From NCBI GenBank assembly GCA_002400415.1, contig DGQP01000002.1, forward strand, positions 62,001 through 126,000: a stretch of DNA of 64,000 bases, written 5' to 3'. The notes beneath the pieces were generated by a model. That model was not told the DNA's origin. It worked only from the letters and a program-made list of their open reading frames with translations, and did not search any database. This DNA comes from Chitinophagaceae bacterium UBA4411 (GTDB lineage: Bacteria; Bacteroidota; Bacteroidia; Chitinophagales; Chitinophagaceae). Each line of letters starts with the position of its first letter. Position 1 is the first letter of the stretch. Shown here one piece after another: positions 50,180-58,697 of the stretch. The position numbers were made by a program, and so were the translations under genes.

Positions 50180-51643
50180 ATGAATATAGACGCCGGAAAT
50201 ATTTTATTGACAGGTTCAATATTGCTGCTGGTCAGCGTTATTGCCGGTAAAACAACGAACCGGCTGGGTGTGCCTACACTGATCTTTTTTCTTATCATCG
50301 GTATACTGGCAGGCTCTGAAGGTATTGGTGGTATCCAGTTTGATAATGCTGCAGTAGCACAACTGATCGGTATCACCGCCCTGAATTTTATCCTGTTTTC
50401 CGGGGGACTGGATACCAACTGGCAAAGTATCAAACCGGTTCTGTGGCGGGGTATTGCGTTATCAACGCTGGGTGTTTTTTTAACAGCCCTGGCTGTGGGC
50501 CTGTTTGTCCATTATGTGTTCGGCTTCTCCCTGACCGAGGGTTTGTTACTGGGCTCTATTGTTTCAGCTACTGATGCTGCTGCCGTATTCTCGATCCTTC
50601 GCAATAAAGGCGTTGCATTAAAAGGATACCTGCGGCCGGTACTGGAATTAGAAAGTGGCAGCAATGACCCGATGGCGTATTTTCTTACCATAACACTCAC
50701 AAGCCTCGTAATGTCAGATCATATTGATCCTGCTGTGTTAGTGATCAGTTTTCTGCAAGAATTCATCCTCGGCGCTGCTATCGGTTACGGAATGGGAAAA
50801 ACCAGCGTATGGCTTGTGAACAACATCAAATTAGACTCTGAAGGTCTTTACCCGGGACTGACCCTCGGCCTTGCTTTCTTTACTTATTCACTTACACAGG
50901 CTGCCGGCGGCAATGGTTTCTTAGCTATCTACCTGTGCGCAGTTATCATGGGCAACAGTAAGATGGTGCATAAAAGAAGTCTTATCAAATTTTATGATGG
51001 CCAGGCCTGGCTGATGCAGATCATTCTTTTTCTTACCCTTGGATTACTGGTCTTTCCTTCCAGAGTTTTTCCGCTGATCGGTATGGGCTTGCTCATCTCC
51101 GCCTTCCTGATATTTGTGGCAAGACCATTAGCCGTTTTCACCACATTGTCCTTTTTTAAGTCCAACACAAGAAGCAAATTATTTGTATCCTGGGTGGGAT
51201 TAAGAGGCAGCGTACCCATTGTATTCGCTACTTACCCGCTGCTCGCCGGTTTGCCTAAAGCCGAGCTGATCTTCAACCTTGTCTTCTTTATTTCCATCTC
51301 TTCCGTTTTGCTGCAGGGAACCACACTTGCGTATGTGGCCAGATTGCTGCATGTCACCATCCCGCAAAAAGCAAAAAGAAGGACCGGGCTCGATTTTGAG
51401 CTCACCGACAAAATCAAAACCGCTATGGAAGAGATACGGATACCCGATGATGCCACTGTTATAGGAAAAAGGATCGTGGAACTGGGCACTCCTGCTACCA
51501 TCAATATCCTCTCTATTGAAAGAGCTGGTGTTTATATTGTCCCCAATGGCTCCACCAAATTAATGGGAGGTGATATTCTGCATGTACTGGCAGAAGACGA
51601 AAATGCGCTTGAACTGCTATCCGCAACACTGGGCATCAGCTGA
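50180..51643 (+). CDS. Potassium/proton (or cation/proton) antiporter, CPA1 CvrA/NhaP2 type
   Basis: 487 aa. About 12 transmembrane segments (1-400) with the CPA1 signatures GILAGSEGIGG, LLGSIVSATDAAAVFSILRNKG (the ATDAAAVF segment carries the ion-site Asp), and LELESGSNDPMAYFLT (the ND helix). The C-terminal 80 residues (about 405-487) are a TrkA_C-like domain (VIGKRIVELGTP, MGGDILHVLAED). It extrudes K+ or Na+ in exchange for protons at the inner membrane. Preceded by the 40-aa membrane protein gene. Confidence 0.9.
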   Translation: MNIDAGNILLTGSILLLVSVIAGKTTNRLGVPTLIFFLIIGILAGSEGIGGIQFDNAAVAQLIGITALNFILFSGGLDTNWQSIKPVLWRGIALSTLGVFLTALAVGLFVHYVFGFSLTEGLLLGSIVSATDAAAVFSILRNKGVALKGYLRPVLELESGSNDPMAYFLTITLTSLVMSDHIDPAVLVISFLQEFILGAAIGYGMGKTSVWLVNNIKLDSEGLYPGLTLGLAFFTYSLTQAAGGNGFLAIYLCAVIMGNSKMVHKRSLIKFYDGQAWLMQIILFLTLGLLVFPSRVFPLIGMGLLISAFLIFVARPLAVFTTLSFFKSNTRSKLFVSWVGLRGSVPIVFATYPLLAGLPKAELIFNLVFFISISSVLLQGTTLAYVARLLHVTIPQKAKRRTGLDFELTDKIKTAMEEIRIPDDATVIGKRIVELGTPATINILSIERAGVYIVPNGSTKLMGGDILHVLAEDENALELLSATLGIS

Positions 51644-51689
51644 TCCGGGAGCTGCTGTGCAACTGGCAATTTTATTATCGCCCGCACTG

Positions 51690-51697
51690 TATATTTG
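51690..51697 (+). promoter_or_regulatory. Candidate -7 promoter element of the VOC gene
   Basis: Perfect Bacteroidota -7 sequence TATATTTG, 21 nt before the ATG at 51718. A clear -33 partner is missing; TTTT occurs 16 nt upstream. Confidence 0.4.
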
Positions 51698-51717
51698 TTT
51701 TCTCCAAACCTGTTAGT

Positions 51718-52125
51718 ATGACTTTAGAACATGTGGCAATCTGGACCGGCCAGTTGGACGCCCTAAAAGATTTTTACGTAAAATATTTCAATGGTATCGC
51801 TAATGAAAAATACAGCAACGAAAAAAAACAGTTCCACAGTTATTTTCTAACCTTTCAATCGGGGGCAAGACTGGAACTGATGACGATGCCCGGTATTCCT
51901 GGTAATAAAAACGACCGGGTGAAGGCACAACATACAGGAATTATTCACTTGGCTTTTGGTGTGGATACGATGCAGGAGGTGGATGAAAAAGCGGCAGAGC
52001 TGAAAGTGGCAGGCTTTCCCATCCTGAGTGGTCCCCGAAAAACCGGCGATGGTTATTATGAATTTGAAACCCTGGACCCGGATGATAACAGGCTGGAGGT
52101 GACGACAGTCTATCAGGGGCAATAA
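51718..52125 (+). CDS. VOC (glyoxalase/dioxygenase superfamily) protein
   Basis: 135 aa, a single VOC domain of two beta-alpha-beta-beta-beta modules. HVAIWTGQLDALKDFYVKYF starts the first module and IHLAFGVDTMQEVDEKAAEL the second, and the final YYEFETLDPDDNRLEV supplies the metal-ligand Glu near the C-terminus. His5 and the second-module His (GIIHLAF) are the usual ligands. A metal-dependent lyase, dioxygenase or resistance protein; the substrate is unknown. Confidence 0.8.
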   Translation: MTLEHVAIWTGQLDALKDFYVKYFNGIANEKYSNEKKQFHSYFLTFQSGARLELMTMPGIPGNKNDRVKAQHTGIIHLAFGVDTMQEVDEKAAELKVAGFPILSGPRKTGDGYYEFETLDPDDNRLEVTTVYQGQ

Positions 52126-52183
52126 GCTGGCAGTTTTTCTAACCCATTAATTATTGTAAATTTGATACAGGAGAGAAAATACC

Positions 52184-52354
52184 ATGACGCAAATCGTTAT
52201 TGACAAAAAAAGATATGTGCTGTTGCCCGAAAAAGAATACCAGGCATTGCAGAAAAAAGCAGCGCTGAAAACTAAACCTGAAAAAACATTTACTGTGGAA
52301 GAAGCCCGTGCACATAGTAAAAAAATCATCAGGAAATGGGCTACCGAAAAATAA
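52184..52354 (+). CDS. Antitoxin of a ParE/RelE-type toxin-antitoxin pair
   Basis: 56 aa, MTQIVIDKKRYVLLPEKEYQ followed by a charged C-terminus (KTFTVEEARAHSKKIIRKW). The first 25 residues resemble the beta-hairpin and helix start of Phd/RelB-type antitoxins (YVLLPEKEYQAL), and the C-terminal half would wrap the toxin. Its end overlaps the toxin start by 19 nt, the common coupled layout. Confidence 0.68.
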   Translation: MTQIVIDKKRYVLLPEKEYQALQKKAALKTKPEKTFTVEEARAHSKKIIRKWATEK

Positions 52355-52635
52355 TCGTAAAACAAACTGCCTCAGAAAGCATTGCTGCCATCGCATGGTT
52401 TATTGAATCGAAAGGTTTGATTGCCACGGCAGATAGATTTACCGATACGGTCTACGACTATATTAAATCAATGGCTGATACAAGAAAATCATTTTCTGTT
52501 TGCAAAGAACCGGGGCGGGCGGCTGCAGGGTACAAATGCTTACCTTTTAAGAAGAAATATACGATTGTATTCCTGGAAACAAATGACGAATTGATCATTT
52601 GTGAATTTATTTCCTCAAAACTGATTTGGTGGTAG
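52336..52635 (+). CDS. ParE/RelE-superfamily toxin
   Basis: 99 aa. The fold of the RelE/ParE family is seen in YRKIIVKQTASESIAAIAWFIE (strand then helix), DRFTDTVYDYIKSM, and the last strands YKCLPFKKKYTIVFLETNDELIICEFI (given in parts: YKCLPFKKKY, TIVFLE, ELIICEFI). Probable gyrase or ribosome-directed toxin; which one cannot be said because the catalytic set is not obvious. Translationally coupled to the antitoxin gene. Confidence 0.72.
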   Translation: MGYRKIIVKQTASESIAAIAWFIESKGLIATADRFTDTVYDYIKSMADTRKSFSVCKEPGRAAAGYKCLPFKKKYTIVFLETNDELIICEFISSKLIWW

Positions 52636-52702
52636 ACTACCGACAGATTTTCCGGTTGTCACTACCTCCTTTAGCCATCCAACGAAATTTTTCTGCCTGT
52701 AA

Positions 52703-53245
52703 ATGCTTATTGAATTAAAAAATAATAAACAATTACTAGTTCGACTATTAACAGGCACCGATCATGATAAACTAACCCATTACCTGCTCCAATTATCCCC
52801 GGAAACAAAAAAGCGTTTTGAGCCCCACCCCTTCGATAAAGCAGCAGTCAGTCATTTTTACCAGGACAACCCCTTTAATCATGGCTATATAGCAGAAGAT
52901 ACCAGTGACGGATCAATCGCAGCTTATGCTATTATCCGTCTCGGCTACCTGGAACATGATGGTGACCGTTTACGTTCTTTTGGTTTTATACCCGGTCATT
53001 TTACGGATGCAACCTATGCTCCATCTGTAGCTGATTACTGCCAGAGCCTTGGTATCGGTTATCATTTGCTACAGTTTATCGAAAAAGAATTGAAGATCAT
53101 GGGGAGAAAGCGGATCATTCTCTGGGGTGGTGTGCAGCAGGGAAATGAAAAAGCAATCAGCCATTACCTGAAAAATGGTTTTACAGTACTCGGTGAATTT
53201 CAATACAACGGCCCTAATTACGATATGGTAAAAACGATTGGCTGA
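52703..53245 (+). CDS. GNAT-family N-acetyltransferase
   Basis: 180 aa, a single GNAT domain. DRLRSFGFIPGHFTDATYA covers the substrate part, and the acetyl-CoA-binding pattern is SLGIGYHLLQFIEKELK (the V-x-x-x-x-G-x-G/A-like loop with a short helix). Late HYLKNGFTVLGEFQYNGP is the typical GNAT end (K-N-G-F). The acceptor is unknown. Followed 26 nt later by a small membrane protein gene. Confidence 0.78.
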   Translation: MLIELKNNKQLLVRLLTGTDHDKLTHYLLQLSPETKKRFEPHPFDKAAVSHFYQDNPFNHGYIAEDTSDGSIAAYAIIRLGYLEHDGDRLRSFGFIPGHFTDATYAPSVADYCQSLGIGYHLLQFIEKELKIMGRKRIILWGGVQQGNEKAISHYLKNGFTVLGEFQYNGPNYDMVKTIG

Positions 53246-53271
53246 ATTATCTTAGCCGGGAAACCACGAAC

Positions 53272-53748
53272 ATGACCCGGATAACTGCTTTTTTTACATT
53301 TAACAGGATACTGCTGCTGATCTTCGTCTTTGTGCTCGGTGTCGCTTTGGCTTTTTATTTTGAATATTATTTCCGGGTATTCGTGGTTGACCTGTATCAA
53401 TGGTTTCACCCGGGGCAGTTTATAATCAACGGAAAATATTTTCACTTCCCCGGAAGCTGGTTTGTTGTTGCCTTTGGTGTATTTGGAGTAGTACTTACCA
53501 GCTTGTTATTTGTTCAAAGAAAGAAAATACTGAAGCTGCTGATCACTGTTATTCTCTTTTTCCCCGGCACAGCTGCCATCGTTTATGCAGATAGTTCTTA
53601 TCAACTGGCAACCTGTACCACCTGTAATGACGGGAAACTTATCCTCGGGTTGCGGAGCATCCCTTATGATTTGTATTTTTATACCGGTCTTTTTATTTCA
53701 CTGCTTCCTGTTATCATTATGGCTTTCGGCAAAAGAAAACAATCCTGA
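53272..53748 (+). CDS. Small four-helix membrane protein of unknown function
   Basis: 158 aa with four likely transmembrane segments (about 12-32, 62-82, 88-106, 133-150). Between helices three and four is a loop with CTTCNDG, a CxxC pair at the membrane edge. No family recognised. The stop overlaps the ATG of the next gene (TGATG), so the two are translationally coupled. Confidence 0.6.
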   Translation: MTRITAFFTFNRILLLIFVFVLGVALAFYFEYYFRVFVVDLYQWFHPGQFIINGKYFHFPGSWFVVAFGVFGVVLTSLLFVQRKKILKLLITVILFFPGTAAIVYADSSYQLATCTTCNDGKLILGLRSIPYDLYFYTGLFISLLPVIIMAFGKRKQS

Positions 53749-54293
53749 TGCAATTCTGCAATTTCACTCCGCCCATAGAAACAAGCCGGCTCCGCTTGCG
53801 TTCACTGGTACCGGAAGATGCAGAAGCCATTTCCATCCTGCGTTCTGATCCGCAGGTGAATACTTATCTCAACCGCCCTGCAACACTCACAACAGATGAA
53901 GCCTCCGCCTATATCAGTAAGATAGCAGCCAGCATTCAACAGCATAAATGGATGTACTGGGCCCTTGAATTAAAGAACTCACCGGGTTTGACAGGCACGA
54001 TCTGCCTCTGGAAATTTATACCGGAAAATGATAAAGCCGAAATTGGTTATGAACTGGCCACAGTTTGCCAGGGCAAAGGATTAATGCAGGAAGCTGTTGA
54101 AGCGGTGATCCGTTTTGGTTTTGAAGAGATGAAATTGCAGGTTATCACTGCATTGATAAAATCCGGTAATGAAAGATCTGCCCGGTTGCTGGTAAAACAG
54201 CAGTTCAGGCCTGATCATTTTAATCACTATGTCAGTAAAGAAGAAGCCGGGGAGTTTGTTGTATATTATTTACTGAACACACATATGCCCTGA
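53748..54293 (+). CDS. GNAT-family acetyltransferase, RimJ/RimL type
   Basis: 181 aa. ETSRLRLRSLVPEDAEAISILRSDPQVNTYL (given in parts: TSRLRLRSL, DAEAISILRS) is the usual RimJ/RimL start; GTICLWKFIPENDKAEIGYEL and the CoA loop VCQGKGLMQEAVEAVIRFGF follow, and GNERSARLLVKQQF ends the core. Such enzymes acetylate N-termini of ribosomal proteins or small amines; the target is unknown. Coupled to the preceding membrane-protein gene. Confidence 0.82.
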   Translation: MQFCNFTPPIETSRLRLRSLVPEDAEAISILRSDPQVNTYLNRPATLTTDEASAYISKIAASIQQHKWMYWALELKNSPGLTGTICLWKFIPENDKAEIGYELATVCQGKGLMQEAVEAVIRFGFEEMKLQVITALIKSGNERSARLLVKQQFRPDHFNHYVSKEEAGEFVVYYLLNTHMP

Positions 54294-54528
54294 TGATTAT
54301 TCTTTTTATTCCCTCTTAAAGCCTGCTAACCGAAGAAATGCAATAGGAGGAGTGTGTAAAACAGGTATTATTACGATACCGGTGAGGGCTGGCACGGGCA
54401 TCAGCCCCGTTTACCTGCAAAAAATCAGCCCGGGACATGATAAGGTTCTTCTTTCCCGCAGCTCAATACTGTACCTTAGTTTCCGGAAACCTGACGATAG
54501 CAGCATTTAATCATCTAAAAAAACTAGT

Positions 54529-55161
54529 ATGAAATTTATGCCCCTTGCCATCCTGGTGATGCTCCTTGCCAGTTGCGGACAAAACAAAAAAGAAAAAACA
54601 GCCACCCCGGAAACCGCAGTTGATTCAAGCTCCTTTATTACTACGGCGATTGTTGATTATTACCAGCAGCATTTTAATAAAGAGCATGCGGCTGATCCCA
54701 AAAACCGCTTCCGGGTTGATACCACAGGCGATAAAGAGATCCAGATCAAAACTATGTTTGACTCCACGTCTGCCGGAGGCTCACTGAATATCATTCCTGT
54801 TGCCGCCAAATTCCTGAAAGGAGACCTGAACGGCGATAAAAGAAATGATTATATAGTACCGGTATATTCCACCGGTGGTGGTAATGTAAGCTGGACAGAA
54901 TTGTTCGTGTTCATCGCTGGTAACGGGCAACTGAGTTTACTGAAAATGTATTCTTCTTACGACCTGGGACATTGTGAAGCCACCGGCGGTATTGATGGCC
55001 AATTCTTCCCGGAAAAAATTGACAGCAGCGGTATGCTGGTGGGTGAATCAGCCTGTTATGCATTGAGCGATCCCTCCTGCTGCCCTACTATAAAATGGAT
55101 AACCCGGTACAAAGTGAGTAATAACACACTTACCCTTGCTGACCAGGTAAAGAAAAACTGA
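54529..55161 (+). CDS. Lipoprotein of unknown function
   Basis: 210 aa with a lipobox (LLASC, Cys16). A run of charged residues follows, then a beta-rich body with FLKGDLNGDKRNDYIVPVYS, an EF-hand or VCBS-like calcium loop pattern (DLNGDKRNDY), and a pair of Cys in DPSCCPTIKW. No recognised family. The gap upstream (54294-54528) contains no gene; it includes TACCTTAG as a weak -7 candidate near 54473. Confidence 0.6.
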   Translation: MKFMPLAILVMLLASCGQNKKEKTATPETAVDSSSFITTAIVDYYQQHFNKEHAADPKNRFRVDTTGDKEIQIKTMFDSTSAGGSLNIIPVAAKFLKGDLNGDKRNDYIVPVYSTGGGNVSWTELFVFIAGNGQLSLLKMYSSYDLGHCEATGGIDGQFFPEKIDSSGMLVGESACYALSDPSCCPTIKWITRYKVSNNTLTLADQVKKN

Positions 55162-55352
55162 TTTCACATGCTCTTGCTTAAGAGGACTGCCCTTTGTGAA
55201 ATTTAATTTCCAGAGGGCAGTTTCATTGACTAAGTAATTGCTGCCTCATATCCTTTCCAAACAGCAGTTCATCCCTTTGTTTTTTCGCTGGTAACAATCG
55301 GTCACAGCATTGCATGGAAGATAGTAGCTTGTAGTATAAATAATTTTATTAT

Positions 55353-56465
55353 ATGAAGAAGACTGCATTCTTTCTGCCTGTTCTGCTGGTACTGTCAGTG
55401 ACCATACAGGCACAAATACCACTTACTGTCACTCCAAGCGGGGGCAATAAAAAGGCTTCCGTTCATGAACGCATCGGGCTTACCGATGTAACCATTCATT
55501 ATGACCGGCCGGGCGTAAAAGGCCGTGAAGGAAAGATATGGGGGCAATTAGTCCATGTTGGTTTTATTGACCAGGGCTTTGGCAGCAGCAAAGCAGCACC
55601 GTGGAGGGCTGGTTCCAATGAGAATACAACCATTGAATTTACGAATGCAGTAAAAATAGAAGGGCAATCATTGCCCGCCGGTAAATATGGTTTCTTTATT
55701 GCCTATGACCCGGATGAATCCACACTCATCTTCAGTAAAAATGCAAGTTCCTGGGGCAGCTATTATTATGATGAGAAAGAAGATGCCCTGCGGGTAAAAG
55801 TAAAACCGCAACCATCAGACAAAAATGTTGAATGGCTGAAATATGAATTCATAAACGAAACAGAGAACAGCGCCACTGTTGCTTTGCAATGGGAAAAACT
55901 GGCTATTGCTTTTCGTGTTGAGACTGATCTTGTAGCTGATCAACTGGCTTCGTTCCGCAACGAACTGAGAACAGAAAAAGGTTTTATCTGGCAAAGCTGG
56001 GACCAGGCCGCTGCCTGGTGCCTGCAACGCAATGTAAATCTTGACCAGGCCTTATTATGGGCCGACTCGGCCACCAGTGCCGGCTTTGGTGGTGATAAAG
56101 CATTCACAGCATGGAGCAACAAAGCAGCGATACTGGAAAAACTCGGCCGTGGCGAAGAAGCGGCTGCGATCATGAAGACATCCATGGCCTTTGCCAGTAT
56201 GAACGAAATACACCAATATGGACGCCGCCTGTTGCAGCAAAAGAAGCCGAAAGAAGCACTGGAAATTTTCAAAATGAATTTTGCTAAAAATCCCGGGCAG
56301 TTCACCACCCTGATGGGTATGACAAGAGGTTATTCCGCTACAGGTGATTTTAAAAATGCGCTGAAGTTCGCACAACAGGCTTTGCCGCTGGCGCCGGATA
56401 CCAATAACAAGAACAATGTAACAACGCTTATTGAAAAACTGAAGAAAGGAGAAGATGTGAATTAG
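55353..56465 (+). CDS. DUF2911 domain protein with C-terminal TPR-like repeats
   Basis: 370 aa. Signal peptide (VLLVLSVTIQAQ), then DUF2911 (about 25-190) with VTIHYDRPGVKGREGKIWGQ and PWRAGSNENTTIEFTNAV, the hallmark sequence of this Bacteroidota family. A helical C-terminal region (about 195-370) has TPR-type pattern (AFTAWSNKAAILEKLGRGEEA, ALEIFKMNFAKNP). Exported; function unknown. A strong terminator follows. Confidence 0.82.
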   Translation: MKKTAFFLPVLLVLSVTIQAQIPLTVTPSGGNKKASVHERIGLTDVTIHYDRPGVKGREGKIWGQLVHVGFIDQGFGSSKAAPWRAGSNENTTIEFTNAVKIEGQSLPAGKYGFFIAYDPDESTLIFSKNASSWGSYYYDEKEDALRVKVKPQPSDKNVEWLKYEFINETENSATVALQWEKLAIAFRVETDLVADQLASFRNELRTEKGFIWQSWDQAAAWCLQRNVNLDQALLWADSATSAGFGGDKAFTAWSNKAAILEKLGRGEEAAAIMKTSMAFASMNEIHQYGRRLLQQKKPKEALEIFKMNFAKNPGQFTTLMGMTRGYSATGDFKNALKFAQQALPLAPDTNNKNNVTTLIEKLKKGEDVN

Positions 56466-56489
56466 CGACGATACTGCAAGCTGAATAAA

Positions 56490-56517
56490 AAGGCCGGAAC
56501 ATGATTGTTCCGGCCTT
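56490..56517. terminator. Shared intrinsic terminator between converging genes
   Basis: Perfect 12-bp stem AAGGCCGGAACA / TGTTCCGGCCTT with loop TGAT. On the minus strand it is followed by TTTTTATT, so it ends the TlpA/DUF4369 gene. On the plus strand it follows the DUF2911 gene by 24 nt but lacks a T run. Confidence 0.85.
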
Positions 56518-56540
56518 GCACTTAAATAAGGTTGGTGTCG

Positions 56541-57719
56541 TTAATTACAACCCAGTATCTCACATAGTTTAGATTCCAGTGCAGCGCCCCGCAGGTTTTT
56601 CCCGATGATCTTTCCATTCGGATCCACTAATATATTCTGCGGTATGCCCTGGATATGGTACATTTTGGCTACTTCATTATTCCAGAATTGCAGGTCGCTT
56701 ACATGCGTCCAGGTCAGGTTATCTTCCTTGATCGCATTCAGCCATTTATCTTTTTGGCCGGGGCGGTCTAATGATACACCCAGCACGGTAAAATTCTTAT
56801 CCCTGAATTTATTATAGTTCTGCACCACATTCGGGTTCTCATCGCGGCAGGGACCACACCAGCTGGCCCAGAAATCAACCAGCACATACTTACCCCGGAA
56901 TGATGATAGGGAAACAGGATTACCGGATGTATCTGCCTGGGTAAATTCCAGGGCCTGTGTTCCCACCGCACCAATTTTTGCATCGGCTATCTGGCCTGCT
57001 AATAATTTACCCATATAAGAGCCCTGTACAGCCGTATCCAGTTTGTTGAACCTTGCTTCTGCAGTGTTAGGGTTATCATTAAATCCCATCATCACCAGCA
57101 ATACAAAAGGCGAAACATAAGAAGATGTTTTTACTGCAATAAAACTGTCGATTGTGTTCTGGATACTTTGTTGTAAAGCTGTGTACGAGCTGATCATCGC
57201 ATCCCGCTGCGGACCCGGCGCCGTATTGTTGATCGTATTCCCGGCTGTATTCAGATTTTGAGCCAGTGGTGTAAACGTTTTTTCAAAGTCCTGGAAGTCC
57301 TTGTGTGAAGAAGAACCTTTCACCACCCATTTATCCATTGCATTATTACTGCCGGTGATTGTGATCGCACTGTTTTCTGCATAAACATTGTATGGCTTCA
57401 TATCACCGACAGAGACTATGCAAAGATCGGGCTCAGCCATCTTCCCTTTTAATACAAACAGCGTTTTCGTGGAAGTAACCGGCTTACCATTCTTTTTCAC
57501 CGTTACTTTCTTTTCCGTAACCGTGGTGCTGGCCAGTTCTGTATTGGTATTGGCATTAATGAGTTTTACCACCGTTCCCTTTACCAGGCCGCTGATATTA
57601 CCGGTAATTGTGAATCCTTTTTCAGCAGCCGGCTTCTTAACAGCTGCCACAGGTTGTGCAATGCTGAACAAAGGAGATACTAACAGGACAAAAAATAATT
57701 TACTGATACGATTTGACAT
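56541..57719 (-). CDS. TlpA-family thioredoxin protein with N-terminal DUF4369 domain
   Basis: 392 aa. Signal peptide (VLLVSPLFSIAQP), DUF4369 (about 35-150: FTITGNISGLVKGTVVKLIN, PYNVYAENSAITITGSN), a helical spacer, then an AhpC/TSA thioredoxin domain (about 255-392) with WASWCGPC as the redox site and GIPQNILVDPNGKI as the cis-Pro strand. Typical Bacteroidota periplasmic oxidoreductase. A related C-terminal fragment lies at 18406. Confidence 0.87.
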   Translation of the reverse strand: MSNRISKLFFVLLVSPLFSIAQPVAAVKKPAAEKGFTITGNISGLVKGTVVKLINANTNTELASTTVTEKKVTVKKNGKPVTSTKTLFVLKGKMAEPDLCIVSVGDMKPYNVYAENSAITITGSNNAMDKWVVKGSSSHKDFQDFEKTFTPLAQNLNTAGNTINNTAPGPQRDAMISSYTALQQSIQNTIDSFIAVKTSSYVSPFVLLVMMGFNDNPNTAEARFNKLDTAVQGSYMGKLLAGQIADAKIGAVGTQALEFTQADTSGNPVSLSSFRGKYVLVDFWASWCGPCRDENPNVVQNYNKFRDKNFTVLGVSLDRPGQKDKWLNAIKEDNLTWTHVSDLQFWNNEVAKMYHIQGIPQNILVDPNGKIIGKNLRGAALESKLCEILGCN

Positions 57720-57863
57720 AGACTCGTTTTACGCTGAGGGTATTAATAAACCACAAATGTAGAGAATCGGGCAGGACCGGCAAACCGGCAGCCTGCCGTT
57801 TAACAATTTTATTGATTTTAAACGCAGAAATTCACCGGAAAGATGTCAGCTAACAGACAAATC

Positions 57864-58634
57864 TCAGGAGAGAATGCCGGACAGGAATTGCCGGGTGGCT
57901 GCCTCAACGGGTTCTCCCTTTCCCAGTGCATGGATATAGGCTGTCCCGATAATTGCCCCGCTGGCATAAGCGCAGGCCGCTTCAAAACTTTGTTTATCCT
58001 TAATACCAAAACCAACCAGCACGGGGTTTTGTAATTGCATTGCCTGCAGCCGTTGTAAATAGGCTGCCACATCAGCACCCGCTTTATCGCTGCCGGTAGT
58101 GGACGAAGAAGACACTGCATATAAAAAACCGGAACTGAGCTGGTCTAATTTCCTGACCCGTTCTTCAGCCGTTTCGGGTGTGACTAAGAAAATAAAATCA
58201 AGCCCGTATTTTTTGATGATGGCTCCGTATTCTGTTTCAAATTCATATTCAGGCAGGTCGGGCAGGATCAGTCCATCCACTCCCACTGCTGCTGCGTCTG
58301 CACAAAAACGTTCAAAGCCATATTGCAATACAGGGTTCATATATCCCATCAGTACAACCGGCACCGTGGTTTCGTTTCTGCATTGCCGCAATTGCTCAAA
58401 CAGTATGGCAATCGTCATCCCGTTGGCCAGCGCCACCGAACTGCTGTGCTGTATCACGGGGCCATCCGCCAGAGGATCGCTGTATGGCATGCCCAGTTCA
58501 ATGAGATCAGCTCCATTCGCCTGCAGGGCTTTCATCACTTCAGCTGTTGCATGCAGATGAGGATAGCCTGCGGTGCAATAGACGTTAAGAATAGTACGAG
58601 ATTTCTTCCTGAATAATTCCTGTATCCGGCTCAT
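57864..58634 (-). CDS. trpA: Tryptophan synthase alpha subunit
   Basis: 256 aa from ATG 58634; an open extension to 58667 runs through the repeat between trpA and trpB. Recognised by YCTAGYPHLHATAEVMKAL (about 20-38), LIELGMPYSDPLADGPVIQ (the catalytic Glu and Asp), VDGLILPDLPEYE and a GFGIKDK loop near the C-terminus. It cleaves indole-3-glycerol phosphate to indole and glyceraldehyde 3-phosphate and channels indole to TrpB. Last gene of the operon. A hairpin-type repeat separates it from trpB. Confidence 0.95.
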   Translation of the reverse strand: MSRIQELFRKKSRTILNVYCTAGYPHLHATAEVMKALQANGADLIELGMPYSDPLADGPVIQHSSSVALANGMTIAILFEQLRQCRNETTVPVVLMGYMNPVLQYGFERFCADAAAVGVDGLILPDLPEYEFETEYGAIIKKYGLDFIFLVTPETAEERVRKLDQLSSGFLYAVSSSSTTGSDKAGADVAAYLQRLQAMQLQNPVLVGFGIKDKQSFEAACAYASGAIIGTAYIHALGKGEPVEAATRQFLSGILS

Positions 58635-58647
58635 ATGGTATTTTTTG

Positions 58648-58697
58648 CCACGAAGGCACAAAGCCACAAAGACCTGGTGCCTCCGTGTCTTTGTGGC
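58648..58697. repeat. Hairpin repeat between trpB and trpA
   Basis: Two overlapping dyads: GCCACAAAGAC (58663-58673) with GTCTTTGTGGC (58687-58697), and CACGAAGGCAC with GTGCCTCCGTG (one mismatch). It overlaps the trpB stop. The CACAAAG/CTTTGTG core also occurs in the hairpin at 21915-22003, suggesting one repeat family. Confidence 0.6.
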
